Notes: generated by a model from the sequence alone, not told the origin. Shown: positions 1 through 10,471, counted from the stretch's first letter. The stretch is DNA of 64,000 bases from Flavobacterium gilvum (GCF_001761465.1 NZ_CP017479.1:2604001-2668000); one strand, 5' to 3'. Made by a program: numbers and translations.

Positions 1-108
1 TAATGATGTAGTGATAGGATTAATGGCGGTTACGCTTTTGCGATAATAACTTTCCTTTAGACAAAGTTCTTGTCATAATTTAAAACTGAATATTTAATAA
101 TACACACA

Positions 109-2517
109 ATGAAAAATAAGAGAATTTTATCAATTATTATCTCCTTTTTTTGCACAACATTTCTTTTTGCCCAAAACAGCAATGAAAATGTTAGAATAAA
201 CCAACTTTTTAATTTTGGTTGGAAATTCAAAGCGGGTGAAATCACTAATGCACAGGATCTGACTTTCGATGACAGTGGCTGGCGCAAGCTGGATTTACCA
301 CACGATTTTCAGTTTGAGCAGCCTTGGGATAAAACAGCTAATAAAGGACGTGGATTTAAAACCTTGGGTGCAGGCTGGTACCGTAAAACATTCAAAGCAG
401 ATCCTAAATGGATTGGGAAACGAGTATTACTTGATTTTGAAGGCATCATGCTATCCGGAGAAGTTTGGGTAAACGGAACTAAAATCGGAGGAACAGGATA
501 TGGTTATCTTGGCTTTGAAGCAGATATAGCACCTGTTATTAAATATGATGCCGATAATGTGGTTGCCGTTCGAGCAACTACAGAAGGTAATTCCCGTTGG
601 TACACAGGTGGTGGACTTTTCCGTGATGTCCATTTGCAGGTAAAAGACAGTGTCTCTATTGCCCGTCATGGTATTTTTATAACTACTCCAAAAATTTCTA
701 ATGAGAATGCCGAGGTCAGCGTACAAGTTGAAGTGGCCGGAATTAAAAACAAAGAATACGAGCTGGAGATTAATACAAAAATCTTTTCTCCAGAAGGAAA
801 GCAAGTGGCCGAGACAAAAACATTGGCTCCAAAAAAATCGAATCTTGTTGCAGTAGAAGTTCCATTACCTAAAGTTAATATACCTAATCCACAACTATGG
901 TCTTGTGAAACTCCGAATCTTTACTCTGCCGAAGTTGTATTGGTTTTAAACGGTAAAGTGGTTGATAAACTTACTAAAAAGTTTGGGATTCGTACTATTG
1001 AATTCTCGAAAGAATTTGGACTAAAATTAAATGGGAAAAAAGTCTTTCTTAAAGGTGTCGCCAATCATGATGATTTGGGAGCTGTTGGAGTAGCTGCCCA
1101 TAAAACTTCAATTGCCAGAATGATGGATAAGCTGAAAGCCTTTGGTTTTAATCATATACGAACTTCACACAATCCTTATTCCGAATCATTTTTTGACCTT
1201 GCCGACGAAAAAGGAATTCTGGTAGTAGATGAATTATATGATAAATGGGGTAGCACAGTTGCTTGGGCAGGAAGTGCACCGTGGAATGACATATGGTATA
1301 ATAATATAAAGGAATGGATTAAGCGAGACAGAAATCATCCTTCGGTTATTATGTGGAGTTTCGGAAATGAATTACAGTTTCAGGAAGAACGTTGGAATTT
1401 CCCAACATCTGATTGGGGGGTAACAACCTATCGTCTGATGGATGTCGTGGCAAAACGTTATGATCCTACCCGTAAAACTACCGTTGCCATGTATCCCGCC
1501 CGTGCCGGAGGTATCATCAGAGCCAACCCAGATTTCCGTATCAAAGAGAACATCGTCCCACCTGAATTGTCAACAGTGACCGAAATTGCCAGTTTCAACT
1601 ATACTTGGGAGGATTACCAAGAATATCTAAAGCACGCACCCAATATGATTATTTATCAAAGTGAAGCTGTAACCAATGAGTTGGCTGCGCCATACTTTGG
1701 AATGGATAGAGACAAAATGGTAGGACTTGCTTATTGGGGCGGTATCGAATATTGGGGTGAATCTCAAGGTTGGCCTCGAAAAGGTTGGAACTATTCATTT
1801 TTCAATCATTCGATGGAGCCCTTTCCACAAGCATGGCTGACAAAAAGCATTTTTACAGACGAACCGTTGGTTTATATAGGTGTGGTAGATAGCGAAGGAG
1901 AATCGAAGATGTGGAATGATCAAATTGTGGGACAAAAAGTTATTTCGGCGCATTGGAATCGAACTGAGGGCAGCAAATACAATTTATACACTTATACTAA
2001 TGCCGATGAGGTTGAATTATTAGTGAATGGAAAATCTATTGGTGTGCAACAAAATAGTACTGAGGTAACAAAACGCAATACTATTTATTGGAAAGATGTT
2101 CCTTATTCGGCCGGTAAAATTACGGCTATCGCTCGAAAAGGAGGTAAAGAAGTAGCCCGTCACGAACTAGAAACAACCGGAAAAGCGGTTGCACTAGTAC
2201 TAGAAACTGAAAATGTAAACTGGAAAGGCGATGGTATGGATCTTCAATATGTAAAAGTATATGCCGTTGACAGCAAAGGGCGTAAAGTACCAACTGCTAC
2301 TGGGGAAGTAACTTTTGATCTAAATGGTGCAGCAAGTATAATTGCAGTGGATAATGGCGATCATTTAAGTGATGATTTATTTGACGGCAATAAAAAGAAT
2401 CTTTACAAAGGTTTTGCTATGGCTATTTTGCGCTCAGGTCAAAAAGCCGGAACCGTGAAATTGAAAGTTTCAGTACCGGGATTGAAAGGGGTAGATAAAA
2501 TATTTACAACCAAATAA
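109..2517 (+). CDS. GH2 beta-galactosidase-like glycoside hydrolase, secreted
   Basis: An 802-residue protein with a Sec signal peptide (residues 1-22, ending LFAQ), so it acts in the periplasm or at the cell surface. The order is GH2 sugar-binding (about 30-180), Ig-like (180-305), TIM barrel (305-600) and two C-terminal beta domains resembling the DUF4982 arrangement of Bacteroidota beta-galactosidases. The acid/base candidate is E421 in WSFGNEL and the nucleophile candidate E519 in YQSEA. The length is normal for the family. It is the first of four secreted carbohydrate enzymes on the same strand, 159 bp before the GH42 gene. Beta-galactosidase is the likeliest activity. GH2 also holds beta-glucuronidases and beta-mannosidases, so the exact substrate is inferred. 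Confidence 0.88.
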   Translation: MKNKRILSIIISFFCTTFLFAQNSNENVRINQLFNFGWKFKAGEITNAQDLTFDDSGWRKLDLPHDFQFEQPWDKTANKGRGFKTLGAGWYRKTFKADPKWIGKRVLLDFEGIMLSGEVWVNGTKIGGTGYGYLGFEADIAPVIKYDADNVVAVRATTEGNSRWYTGGGLFRDVHLQVKDSVSIARHGIFITTPKISNENAEVSVQVEVAGIKNKEYELEINTKIFSPEGKQVAETKTLAPKKSNLVAVEVPLPKVNIPNPQLWSCETPNLYSAEVVLVLNGKVVDKLTKKFGIRTIEFSKEFGLKLNGKKVFLKGVANHDDLGAVGVAAHKTSIARMMDKLKAFGFNHIRTSHNPYSESFFDLADEKGILVVDELYDKWGSTVAWAGSAPWNDIWYNNIKEWIKRDRNHPSVIMWSFGNELQFQEERWNFPTSDWGVTTYRLMDVVAKRYDPTRKTTVAMYPARAGGIIRANPDFRIKENIVPPELSTVTEIASFNYTWEDYQEYLKHAPNMIIYQSEAVTNELAAPYFGMDRDKMVGLAYWGGIEYWGESQGWPRKGWNYSFFNHSMEPFPQAWLTKSIFTDEPLVYIGVVDSEGESKMWNDQIVGQKVISAHWNRTEGSKYNLYTYTNADEVELLVNGKSIGVQQNSTEVTKRNTIYWKDVPYSAGKITAIARKGGKEVARHELETTGKAVALVLETENVNWKGDGMDLQYVKVYAVDSKGRKVPTATGEVTFDLNGAASIIAVDNGDHLSDDLFDGNKKNLYKGFAMAILRSGQKAGTVKLKVSVPGLKGVDKIFTTK

Positions 2518-2676
2518 ATTCAAAAAAGGGTGAAAGGTTGTCTGTAGATCGAATATATTCAATTGATTATCATATTAATAGAAGGTTGTTGATAGCGCAC
2601 AGACTACTATTAGCACTTTTGTCTTTACTGTAGAATTTTGAATAAGTCGTCCTTTAGGGACATTAACATAATAATT

Positions 2677-4707
2677 ATGAGACATCACAGCATTTTAACA
2701 TTGATTTTTTTCTTGGTTTTTTTAAACCAATTTTCGTACTCTCAGGAATTATTTGTAGGGACAAATTATCACCCGCACGATGACAAAAATCCTGAAAAAA
2801 TCAAGAAGGACATCGCCCTCATGAAGGCCGCAGGCTTCAAGTTGGTACGTCTGGGGCATTTGGCTTGGGACAGTTATGAGCCGACGGAAGGAAAATTTGA
2901 TTTTTTATGGTTCGATGGTGTAATGGATGAGATGAATAAGGCTGGTATTAAGGTAATCCTGGATATCGCAATTCGACCCGCCCCATTATGGCTGCGCCAA
3001 AAATTTCCTTCCATTAACATTAGTGACGCTTCCGGTAATGTATTATATCCTTACAGGAGATATATGGAAGACGTTGGCGACCCTAATTATCAGGAATATG
3101 CAGTTCGATTTACTGATGTTATTACTAAGCGCTACGCCAAACATCCAGCACTGGTGGCTTTTGGCATTGATAATGAATCTGGCTCCGGGCCAATTTCCTA
3201 TTCCGAAACTGTACGTCAAAGGTTTATTGTCTGGCTACAAAAAAAGTATAAAACCCTCGAAGCATTGAATAAGGCTTGGGCAGGACAACGTTGGTCTCGA
3301 AAGGTTAGCAACTTTGATCAAATTGGTCTTTCGGTTACTGCCGCGCCTGAACGTATGCTCGATTTTAGATGTTTTGTTTCTGATGAGGTTAATATTTGTC
3401 TAACTAAAGTGCTCAATAAAGTACATGAAAATGCACCAAAAGCATTGACAAATACAAACGCATGGTATTATGCTCCGGGAAAACATTTCGATTATGCTAA
3501 CATTGCATACTCAGGTACAATGACACGTGAGGGTTGCGGTTTCTACCCAGGCAATTCATTGGTTAACAACGCCGGACTCAAAGAAGCACTCTTTGGTATT
3601 TCCCGCATACAGTACGAAGCTACAACACCTTTTTGGTGCAACGAATTTACATCAATGACATCTATACCCAACTCAATTCGTAAATCAGCTTATGCGACTT
3701 TGATGCTAGGGAACCAGTTAGTTTGTGCTTGGACTTGGCAGAGTATGCATGCCGGCGAAGAGCAATATCTTCAGGGACTTGTAGATTGGGATGGCGAGAC
3801 AAATCGTAAGTACGACGAATACAAAAAAATCGCAACTGAATTTAAAAAAATAGAAAAATATGGATTTCCGTACAAGCCAAAAGCAGAAATTGGTATGGCC
3901 TTTGACTTTGCCAGTCAGATGGTGAGTAGCGCATATCCTGAAAAACACGAAGCCCAACTGGAGACTTGTTTTAATCTTTTTTTTGACTACAATATGGACA
4001 CAAGGGTTTTGGATATTGCGAATAGTGATTTAAAATACAAAATTTTGATGGTGCCGGGTGTAGCGGTTATGGAACCTGTAAAAGCTAAAAAGATTCGTGA
4101 CTTTGTAAAGAATGGAGGGACTGTAATTATGACGGCTTATTCTGCCGTTGTTGACAGTACCAATCAAGTGTTTTCTGAGACACAACCTGGATTGCTAAGT
4201 GATGTTTTTGGTATCAGGAGAGCAAGTTATGAAGAGACAGAAAGCATGAATGAGTTGTCTCGAATAGGTCTCAAAGGTAAAGCAATTCGTTTAAACTATA
4301 AGGATAAGATAATTGATACCGAGTCAGAACGTTTTGACGTCATCCAAATCAAAGGTGCTGAAATTTTAGGCAATATTACCAGTATTGATAAAGATTACCC
4401 AATTATTACTTCTAATCAATATGGAAAAGGACGCGCTATTTATATTGGTCTTCCTGCAAGGCAAGCCGTCTTAAGTCCCATTGCTGATGATCTCATTGCT
4501 ACATTAGGTATCAAAAAAGGCCCTGAGGTACCGAAAAATGTTATGGCTCGCTATATTGACAACAAGCACATTTTGTATCTAAACCTAACTAATGAAGTCC
4601 AAAGCATTAATATAAAGGGGTATGCTCGCAGTATCTTATATGACCAAAAATATAATGGAAAATTTACCATCGCTCCTTTTGAGCCTGAATTTATTGAGCT
4701 AGAATAA
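2677..4707 (+). CDS. GH42 beta-galactosidase-like protein, secreted
   Basis: 676 residues from the ATG at 2677. A longer reading from a TTG at 2638 is possible, but the ATG gives a clean signal peptide (hydrophobic run ending FSYSQ). The N-terminal barrel opens with GTNYHPHD and RLGHLAWDSYEP, typical of GH42. E167 in DNES is the acid/base candidate and E323 in WCNEF the nucleophile candidate. A flavodoxin-like trimerization domain follows (about 400-590), then a small beta domain. GH42 enzymes remove terminal beta-galactose. A secreted GH42 next to a secreted GH2 suggests sequential trimming of a branched galactan outside the cytoplasm. Confidence 0.88.
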   Translation: MRHHSILTLIFFLVFLNQFSYSQELFVGTNYHPHDDKNPEKIKKDIALMKAAGFKLVRLGHLAWDSYEPTEGKFDFLWFDGVMDEMNKAGIKVILDIAIRPAPLWLRQKFPSINISDASGNVLYPYRRYMEDVGDPNYQEYAVRFTDVITKRYAKHPALVAFGIDNESGSGPISYSETVRQRFIVWLQKKYKTLEALNKAWAGQRWSRKVSNFDQIGLSVTAAPERMLDFRCFVSDEVNICLTKVLNKVHENAPKALTNTNAWYYAPGKHFDYANIAYSGTMTREGCGFYPGNSLVNNAGLKEALFGISRIQYEATTPFWCNEFTSMTSIPNSIRKSAYATLMLGNQLVCAWTWQSMHAGEEQYLQGLVDWDGETNRKYDEYKKIATEFKKIEKYGFPYKPKAEIGMAFDFASQMVSSAYPEKHEAQLETCFNLFFDYNMDTRVLDIANSDLKYKILMVPGVAVMEPVKAKKIRDFVKNGGTVIMTAYSAVVDSTNQVFSETQPGLLSDVFGIRRASYEETESMNELSRIGLKGKAIRLNYKDKIIDTESERFDVIQIKGAEILGNITSIDKDYPIITSNQYGKGRAIYIGLPARQAVLSPIADDLIATLGIKKGPEVPKNVMARYIDNKHILYLNLTNEVQSINIKGYARSILYDQKYNGKFTIAPFEPEFIELE

Positions 4708-4792
4708 ACTTCCATGATGAGTTACCAGTACTATTTAGATCTATGCAAAAAACAGCTATTAAAAAATACAAGTTATTAAAAAAAATAAATAA

Positions 4793-7700
4793 ATGAAAAA
4801 ACAATTTTATACTATTGGGTTAAGCTGCATGACCGCTTTTTATTCTTTAGCTGGTTTCGCCCAAACAGATAAAACCCCTTTAAAACAAATCAGGGATGAT
4901 TTTTCGAAGGGGTGGGATAATGCCCGTACCAAACTTTGGTGGTTTCATGGCGAAACAGAAACTACACGTGAAGGCATCACCGCCGACTTAGAAGCATTTA
5001 AACGTGAGGGTGTTGGCGGAGTGGTTTATTACGATCAACAACATGGCAAGGGAGAACATGCTTTGGCAGCATTCTCAAAAGAATGGTGGGATATGTTCCG
5101 CTTTGCCGCTTCCGAAGCAAAACGCTTGGGATTAACATTTGAAACGCACCTATCTAACGGATATGTTTCCGGTGGCCCATGGATTACAGAAGATTTGAGT
5201 ATGCAGCGCCTTGATGCCGCCGATACCGTGGTTAATGGAGGTCAGCGTTTTAATGCTAAACTTCCTTTTCCTGTTGGGAAAAGCAAATCGGGGATTGTGC
5301 GCGATGTGGCCGTTATGGCCTTTCCAGTTCCGGAAGGAAATTGGGAAACAAGTCTGAATCAACTTCCCAAGGTGTCCAGCAATATAACCGAATTGAATGC
5401 TAAGGCAATAGTTTTTCCAAAGGATAATAACCTTATCAGTATCCCGACTCAAAAACAAGGAGCGTCAGTATTTATCAATCTAGAATTCAATAGTTCTTTT
5501 ACGGCACGAAGCATCACCTATCGTGTTCGGGCAAGAGGTAAATCAAGAACAGGGGCGATGAATATGCCAGGGCCACCGTCGGAAGATTTCTATGGCTATG
5601 GTTACGTAAAACTACCTGACTTAGGGCAGTTGGAAGTTTCAAATGACGGGATTAATTATACCAAAGTTTGCGACTTGAAGCCCATGTACGAGTCTCCATC
5701 CTGGAATCAAAGAACAATCTCTTTTCCGGCCGTTAAAGGGAAATATTTTAGATTGAATCTGCACGACTGGAACAACCCAAAAGATAGAGGACAGGACATG
5801 CCATTTGGTAATGTAGTTCTTTCATCGCAGGCAAAAATGGATCAATGGGAAGAAAAGGCAGCGTTAAATTCGGAGTATATTGAAAAAGATTTGACTCCCA
5901 ATTATTCCAAATCTGCCATCATTGACCCAAAAAAAATAGTGGATTTGACAGCCAAAATGGATAAAAATGGCAAGTTGGACTGGAATGTACCTTCCGGAAA
6001 ATGGGTAATTATGCGATTCGCCCGTGTTCCTATAGGAGTGAAAACAAAGCATGGGCGTCCTAATTTGATTGGATTAGAGAGTGATAAACTTTCGGCCGAA
6101 GCCACCAAAGTGCAATGGAACAGTTACTTTAAAGTAATGTCCGATTCTCTAAAGAAAGTTGGAATCCCGTTAACAGGTCTTCATATGGACAGTCACGAAG
6201 CCGGTTCTCAAAACTGGACGGCAGGATATGAAACAAAATTCAAAAAGTATCGCGGTTACGATATACACAAATATCTTCCCGCGTTAGCAGGCTACATCGT
6301 TGGCTCAAAAGAAGAAACCAGTGGATTCCTATATGATATGCGACTTACCCTTTCTGATCTGGTTTCTGATGAATATTTTGGCACATTAGATAGTTTATGC
6401 AGACAAGCAGGTGTTGCTTTCACAGCTCAAGCAGTTGGCTGTGGAATTACTATTGCAGCAGATAACTTCAAGGCCAAAGGGCGTGTAGAGAAACCTCAGG
6501 GTGAATTTTGGGCCTATCAAACGCATGGAGGTTATGATGTGAAGGAAGCTTCTTCTGCAGCCCATATTTACGGAAAGCCAATTGCATCGGCAGAAGCTTT
6601 CACGGATCTGCGATTTAGCCAATCATTGGCCGATGCTAAGAATGTGGCAGATTATGCTTATGCTTTTGGTTCACAGGAATTTGTTGTTTGTGCTTCGGCC
6701 TATCAGCCATGGCTGGACAAAATACCGGGAAGTACAGGAGGAGGCAGACAATATGTACTGAACAGAAATAATACCTATTGGAATTACAGCCGTCCATTTT
6801 GGGATTATCAGGCAAGATGTGCGGGATTGATGAGAAATGGAAAATCGGTGGCTGATCTTTGTATTTACATGGGAGAAAATGCGCCACTGAAACTATTGGC
6901 TTACCGCTTGCCGGAAATTCCGGAAGGTTTTGATTTTGATGTAACTACAGAAGATGGATTACTTAATAGGATGTCAGCAAAAGATGGTCATATTGTACTT
7001 CCTGATGGGGTGAGTTATCAAATACTGATTCTTGAAACAAAGGCGGATATTTCATTGGCTGCTTTGCGCCAGATTACAAAATTAGTGAAAGATGGAGTGC
7101 CTGTTTATGGTTCACGTCCTAGTTTTTCAGCCTCTTTAAATGATGCCACTTTCGCAAAGGAGTATCAGGATTTAGTCAATCAACTTTGGGGGACAGGGCA
7201 ATCAGGAACAAAAACATATGGAAAAGGTAAAGTGTATTGGGGAATGCCTCTTTCGGAAGCATTATCAAAACAAAACATCATGCCCGATGCTGGTTTTAAA
7301 AGTGGAAACATACCCACAGACAAGATTTATTTTGCACATCGCAACTTAGGTGATACAGATATTTACTTTTTAAATAATCACAGCAAAAATGTTTTTGATG
7401 ACAAGATTCGTTTTCGCGCCACTGCCACTAAAGCTGAATATTGGGATCCTGTAACCGGAAAGCAATATGATCTGCCTGTTATCTCATCTGGAAAAGAGGG
7501 ACTTTTGCTAAATGTTGTCTTGCAACCTAACGAATCTGGATTTATTGTTACTTCCAGCGGAACTTCGGAAGCTCTTCCACCAAGATTGGATGGAACAAAA
7601 GAAAAAGTGGCTTCGATAGAAGGGGAATGGAAAGTCTTTTTTGATCCAAAATGGGGCGGCCCCGGCGAAGTTACTTTTGCTGATTTAACAGACTGGATTG

Positions 7701-8086
7701 AGAATACTGATAAGCGAATCAAGTACTATTCCGGAACAGCAGTATATCGAAAAATAATTCAGTTAGATAAAGCTGAATCAGGAGAACAAGTTTTGCTTCG
7801 TTTCCCTCAATTGGGTTCTATTGCCCGTGTATTGATAAATGGCAAAGAAGTCTCGACCGTATGGTGCAGTCCATGGGAAGCTGATATAACATCTTATATA
7901 CAAAAAGGAGAAAACACACTTGAAATTCAAGTTGTAAATTCATTAAATAATCGAATGGTTGGAGATGCTTCCCTACCTCAATCGGAACGTTTTACCTATG
8001 CTTATCCTGAAATTGCATCTGCTAAAGATCGTTTAGTTCCTTCGGGTATCATGGATAAAGTGTTGATTGTACAGCGAATAAAGTAG
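4793..8086 (+). CDS. GH106-like alpha-L-rhamnosidase, secreted
   Basis: 1097 residues with a signal peptide ending AGFAQ. The opening (KLWWFHGETETTREGI, then GVGGVVYYD) and the motif MDSHEAGSQNWT match the GH106 rhamnosidase group. E469 in DSHEAG and E571 in PQGEFW are about 100 residues apart, as expected for the acid/base pair of this family. A GH2-type beta-sandwich closes the protein (about 935-1095: GEWKVFFDP, LINGKEVSTVW). It lies 85 bp after the GH42 gene on the same strand. Rhamnose removal together with galactosidases fits rhamnosylated plant polymers such as arabinogalactan-protein or rhamnogalacturonan I. The family is well supported; the polymer is inference. Confidence 0.8.
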   Translation: MKKQFYTIGLSCMTAFYSLAGFAQTDKTPLKQIRDDFSKGWDNARTKLWWFHGETETTREGITADLEAFKREGVGGVVYYDQQHGKGEHALAAFSKEWWDMFRFAASEAKRLGLTFETHLSNGYVSGGPWITEDLSMQRLDAADTVVNGGQRFNAKLPFPVGKSKSGIVRDVAVMAFPVPEGNWETSLNQLPKVSSNITELNAKAIVFPKDNNLISIPTQKQGASVFINLEFNSSFTARSITYRVRARGKSRTGAMNMPGPPSEDFYGYGYVKLPDLGQLEVSNDGINYTKVCDLKPMYESPSWNQRTISFPAVKGKYFRLNLHDWNNPKDRGQDMPFGNVVLSSQAKMDQWEEKAALNSEYIEKDLTPNYSKSAIIDPKKIVDLTAKMDKNGKLDWNVPSGKWVIMRFARVPIGVKTKHGRPNLIGLESDKLSAEATKVQWNSYFKVMSDSLKKVGIPLTGLHMDSHEAGSQNWTAGYETKFKKYRGYDIHKYLPALAGYIVGSKEETSGFLYDMRLTLSDLVSDEYFGTLDSLCRQAGVAFTAQAVGCGITIAADNFKAKGRVEKPQGEFWAYQTHGGYDVKEASSAAHIYGKPIASAEAFTDLRFSQSLADAKNVADYAYAFGSQEFVVCASAYQPWLDKIPGSTGGGRQYVLNRNNTYWNYSRPFWDYQARCAGLMRNGKSVADLCIYMGENAPLKLLAYRLPEIPEGFDFDVTTEDGLLNRMSAKDGHIVLPDGVSYQILILETKADISLAALRQITKLVKDGVPVYGSRPSFSASLNDATFAKEYQDLVNQLWGTGQSGTKTYGKGKVYWGMPLSEALSKQNIMPDAGFKSGNIPTDKIYFAHRNLGDTDIYFLNNHSKNVFDDKIRFRATATKAEYWDPVTGKQYDLPVISSGKEGLLLNVVLQPNESGFIVTSSGTSEALPPRLDGTKEKVASIEGEWKVFFDPKWGGPGEVTFADLTDWIENTDKRIKYYSGTAVYRKIIQLDKAESGEQVLLRFPQLGSIARVLINGKEVSTVWCSPWEADITSYIQKGENTLEIQVVNSLNNRMVGDASLPQSERFTYAYPEIASAKDRLVPSGIMDKVLIVQRIK

Positions 8087-8161
8087 ACGTTGTATTTTAT
8101 TAGCAATATTTTATTTTACAGAAGTAATAAATATAGTCTTGAAAATAGTAATAAAAAGATA

Positions 8162-8446
8162 ATGATAAAAAAAATGACAAAAAGCGTCACAAATATTATT
8201 GTTAATATTGACAATGATTCAAGTGTTCCTAAATACAACCAGATTGAACAATGTATTTCGAATGATATTATAAATGGAAAAATAAAAAAAGGGCAACGAA
8301 TACCTTCCATTACAGAACTTAGTAACTCTTGTTCTATATCTAAAGATACTGTTGGAAAAGCTTATAAAATATTGCGACAACGTAATTTAGTTTTTCCAGT
8401 TTTTGGAAAAGGGTACTATGTGTCGGATAATATACCCGTTTTTTGA
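8162..8446 (+). CDS. Short GntR-type DNA-binding protein, apparently without a sensor domain
   Basis: 94 residues from the ATG at 8162. The sequence matches the N-terminal winged helix of Bacteroidota GntR regulators: PKYNQIEQ, KKGQRIPSI, SKDTVGKAYKILRQ, then GKGYYVS. Homologues with this signature usually continue for over 200 residues into a sugar-sensing LacI-like domain. Here the frame stops ten residues after GKGYYVS. The +1 frame stays open for a short stretch with a weakly similar FFDEYLFN, but no effector domain follows before the GH43 gene at 8524. It may be a relic, or a stand-alone binder controlling the cluster. A TTG at 8090 would extend it by 24 implausible residues. Confidence 0.6.
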   Translation: MIKKMTKSVTNIIVNIDNDSSVPKYNQIEQCISNDIINGKIKKGQRIPSITELSNSCSISKDTVGKAYKILRQRNLVFPVFGKGYYVSDNIPVF

Positions 8447-8523
8447 TGAGTATCTTTTTAATATCGAGCTAAATAAGAATAGTCGTAACAAAAAATATTT
8501 TGCAATTATACAAAAAATAAAAC

Positions 8524-9531
8524 ATGAAGAATATTTTATTAAAAAACACACATATCTTTCTTACGCTTTTTTTAGCGACTGTATGCACAAGTGTGTCGGC
8601 ACAAAAGCAAAAGGGTATTCATCCGGGGGAAATTTGGCCAGATACAGATGGCAATCATATACAGGCGCATGGTGGCGGAATTACTAAAATTAAAGATATC
8701 TATTACTGGTATGGTGAAAGTAGAGCAAAGGATCTTGATCCTCAATATCGCTATGTAAGTTGTTATGCATCCAAAGATTTAACAAACTGGAAATTTAAAG
8801 GGAATGTTTTGAAAATGACTGCTCCCGACTCTCTTGCTTCCAATTGGGTATTGGAAAGACCAAAAGTCTACTTTAACAAAAAAACGAATAAATACGTTAT
8901 GTATTTGCACATTGATGTCAACTACAAACTGGCAAATATGGGTATAGCCGTGAGTGATAATCCAACCGGGCCTTTCACGTATGTGAAACGTTTTAAACCT
9001 TTGGGTTTTGAAAGTCGTGATATTGGTCAATTTATTGACGACGATGGTACAGCCTACATCATTTTTGAGGATCGTCCGAGTGGAGGTTTTCGTATCGCCC
9101 GACTTTCAGATGATTATATGGATGTTGAAAAGAATATGTCACTTATCAAAGCCCGTATAGAAGGAGGGGCTATTGTAAATTACAAAGGGTTGTATTATTG
9201 CTTGGGCTCAGGTCTTACGGGATGGAAACCTAATCCCAATAAATATGCAACTGCTACTTCGCTGGAAGGGCCTTGGACAGAATTTAAAGATATTGCCACT
9301 CTAGAAACAAAAACCTACGGCTCTCAATCGTCCATGCTGATAAAAGTGGTTGGTTCCAAGAAAACAACAGTATTATTTACAGGTGATATTTGGAAACCGG
9401 ATACTCAATGGGATTCCCGCTATTTATGGATGCCATTGCAAATTGAAGATGGAAAGCTTTGGTTGCCAGCGCCAACACCATGGAAAATTGATATAAAAAC
9501 TGGTGAGACTACCATTTTGAAGAAGGATTAA
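8524..9531 (+). CDS. GH43 family hydrolase, exo-galactanase-like, secreted
   Basis: 335 residues with a signal peptide ending SVSAQ. The five-bladed propeller signatures are PDTDGNHIQAHGGG, YYWYGES, VLERPKVYFN, SRDIGQFIDDDGTAY and GLTGWKPNP. This pattern resembles GH43 subfamilies 24 and 34, which include exo-beta-1,3-galactanases and beta-galactosidases; subfamily 24 members lack the usual aspartate base. No extra carbohydrate-binding module is present. It closes the + strand cluster and is followed by a hairpin terminator near 9731. An exo-galactanase would fit the neighbouring GH2, GH42 and GH106 enzymes. Subfamily placement by eye is uncertain. Confidence 0.8.
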   Translation: MKNILLKNTHIFLTLFLATVCTSVSAQKQKGIHPGEIWPDTDGNHIQAHGGGITKIKDIYYWYGESRAKDLDPQYRYVSCYASKDLTNWKFKGNVLKMTAPDSLASNWVLERPKVYFNKKTNKYVMYLHIDVNYKLANMGIAVSDNPTGPFTYVKRFKPLGFESRDIGQFIDDDGTAYIIFEDRPSGGFRIARLSDDYMDVEKNMSLIKARIEGGAIVNYKGLYYCLGSGLTGWKPNPNKYATATSLEGPWTEFKDIATLETKTYGSQSSMLIKVVGSKKTTVLFTGDIWKPDTQWDSRYLWMPLQIEDGKLWLPAPTPWKIDIKTGETTILKKD

Positions 9532-9730
9532 TAAACGTTTTATAGTTTTTTTCCTAGGAGTATATTTTAATAGAGGCAGGTAAAAATTGTGATGCATTTG
9601 GCCTATCAGGTTTTGTCATCAAATTCCAATTGATAATATCATTGAAATCCAATTCTCCTTATGAGTATTAATTTAATCTCAAAGTTTTGATTTTAGTGTA
9701 ATAATTGTAAATTTAAAATAGGTTTCTAAA

Positions 9731-9759
9731 AAAAACAGGCTGTAAAAGCCTGTTTTTTA
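9731..9759. terminator. Bidirectional intrinsic terminator
   Basis: Stem AACAGGCT / AGCCTGTT with a run of A before and T after. It sits between the convergent GH43 gene (+) and Fic fragment (-) and can serve both strands. Confidence 0.75.
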
Positions 9760-9801
9760 TAATTACAGGATCGTGATGCTTTATCTTTTCAATTTTATGT
9801 G

Positions 9802-10410
9802 TTAGATTTTCTCTTTTAAAATTTCTAATAATCTGAAATTGAGATATAGTTTTTCTTTGCCTAGTTGTTCGCTTTTTATGAAACCTTGATTTTCTAATTC
9901 TTTGAGGTAATTCCCCACTGTTTTTATATTTCCCAGACCTGCTTTTTCTAATTGGTTTCTTTTTGTATACGGCAATCGAAAAAGTTCTTCCAATAAATCT
10001 TTTGAATATATTTTTGGCAATTTTTGCTGTATTTCTGAGGCCATAGTATTCATCAAATTTTCTATTTCAGATATTTGGGTTCTGCCTTTTAAAGCAGTTT
10101 TCTCCACCATATCAAGTATGTACATAATCCAATCCTGCCAATTTCCTGCTTCGGTTACTTTTCTTAAATTGGTATAATACTCGGCTTTATGTTGGATGAT
10201 GTAATTACTTAAAAACAATGCCGGCAGATCCAATAAGCCTGTCATTTTGAGGTATAGTAATAAGATGATTCTTCCAGTACGCCCATTTCCATCAAAGAGT
10301 GGGTGAATGGCTTCAAACTGATAATGAATGATAGCCATTTTTACTAATGGATCTATAGTATCTTCGGCATGAATGAAGTCTTCTAAATTTTTTAGTTTTT
10401 CCCTAATTCT
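9802..10410 (-). pseudogene. Fic-domain protein, 5' end removed by an insertion sequence
   Basis: The frame is open from the insertion-sequence border (about 10410) to the stop at 9802, about 200 codons. The Fic catalytic motif HPLFDGNGRTGR is intact, followed by a C-terminal winged helix (KTVGNYLKELENQGFI). Fic proteins of this build move AMP from ATP onto a target hydroxyl. The first ATG (10338) starts only nine residues before the motif. Upstream, the frame still encodes the Fic-like stretch LKNLEDFIHAEDTIDPLVK and then runs into the IS terminal repeat, so the N-terminal half, including any inhibitory helix, is gone. Almost certainly inactive. Confidence 0.85.
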
Positions 10411-10471
10411 GGATCAAGACGAAAAGTTGTGGAGAAATTTAAAAATCTAGACATTTGTCATTTCATATTAT

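Noticed and set aside
2..46. Possible last 14 codons of an upstream gene (NDVVIGLMAVTLLR then stop)
   Set aside because: Too short to identify and no other support; it could be chance.
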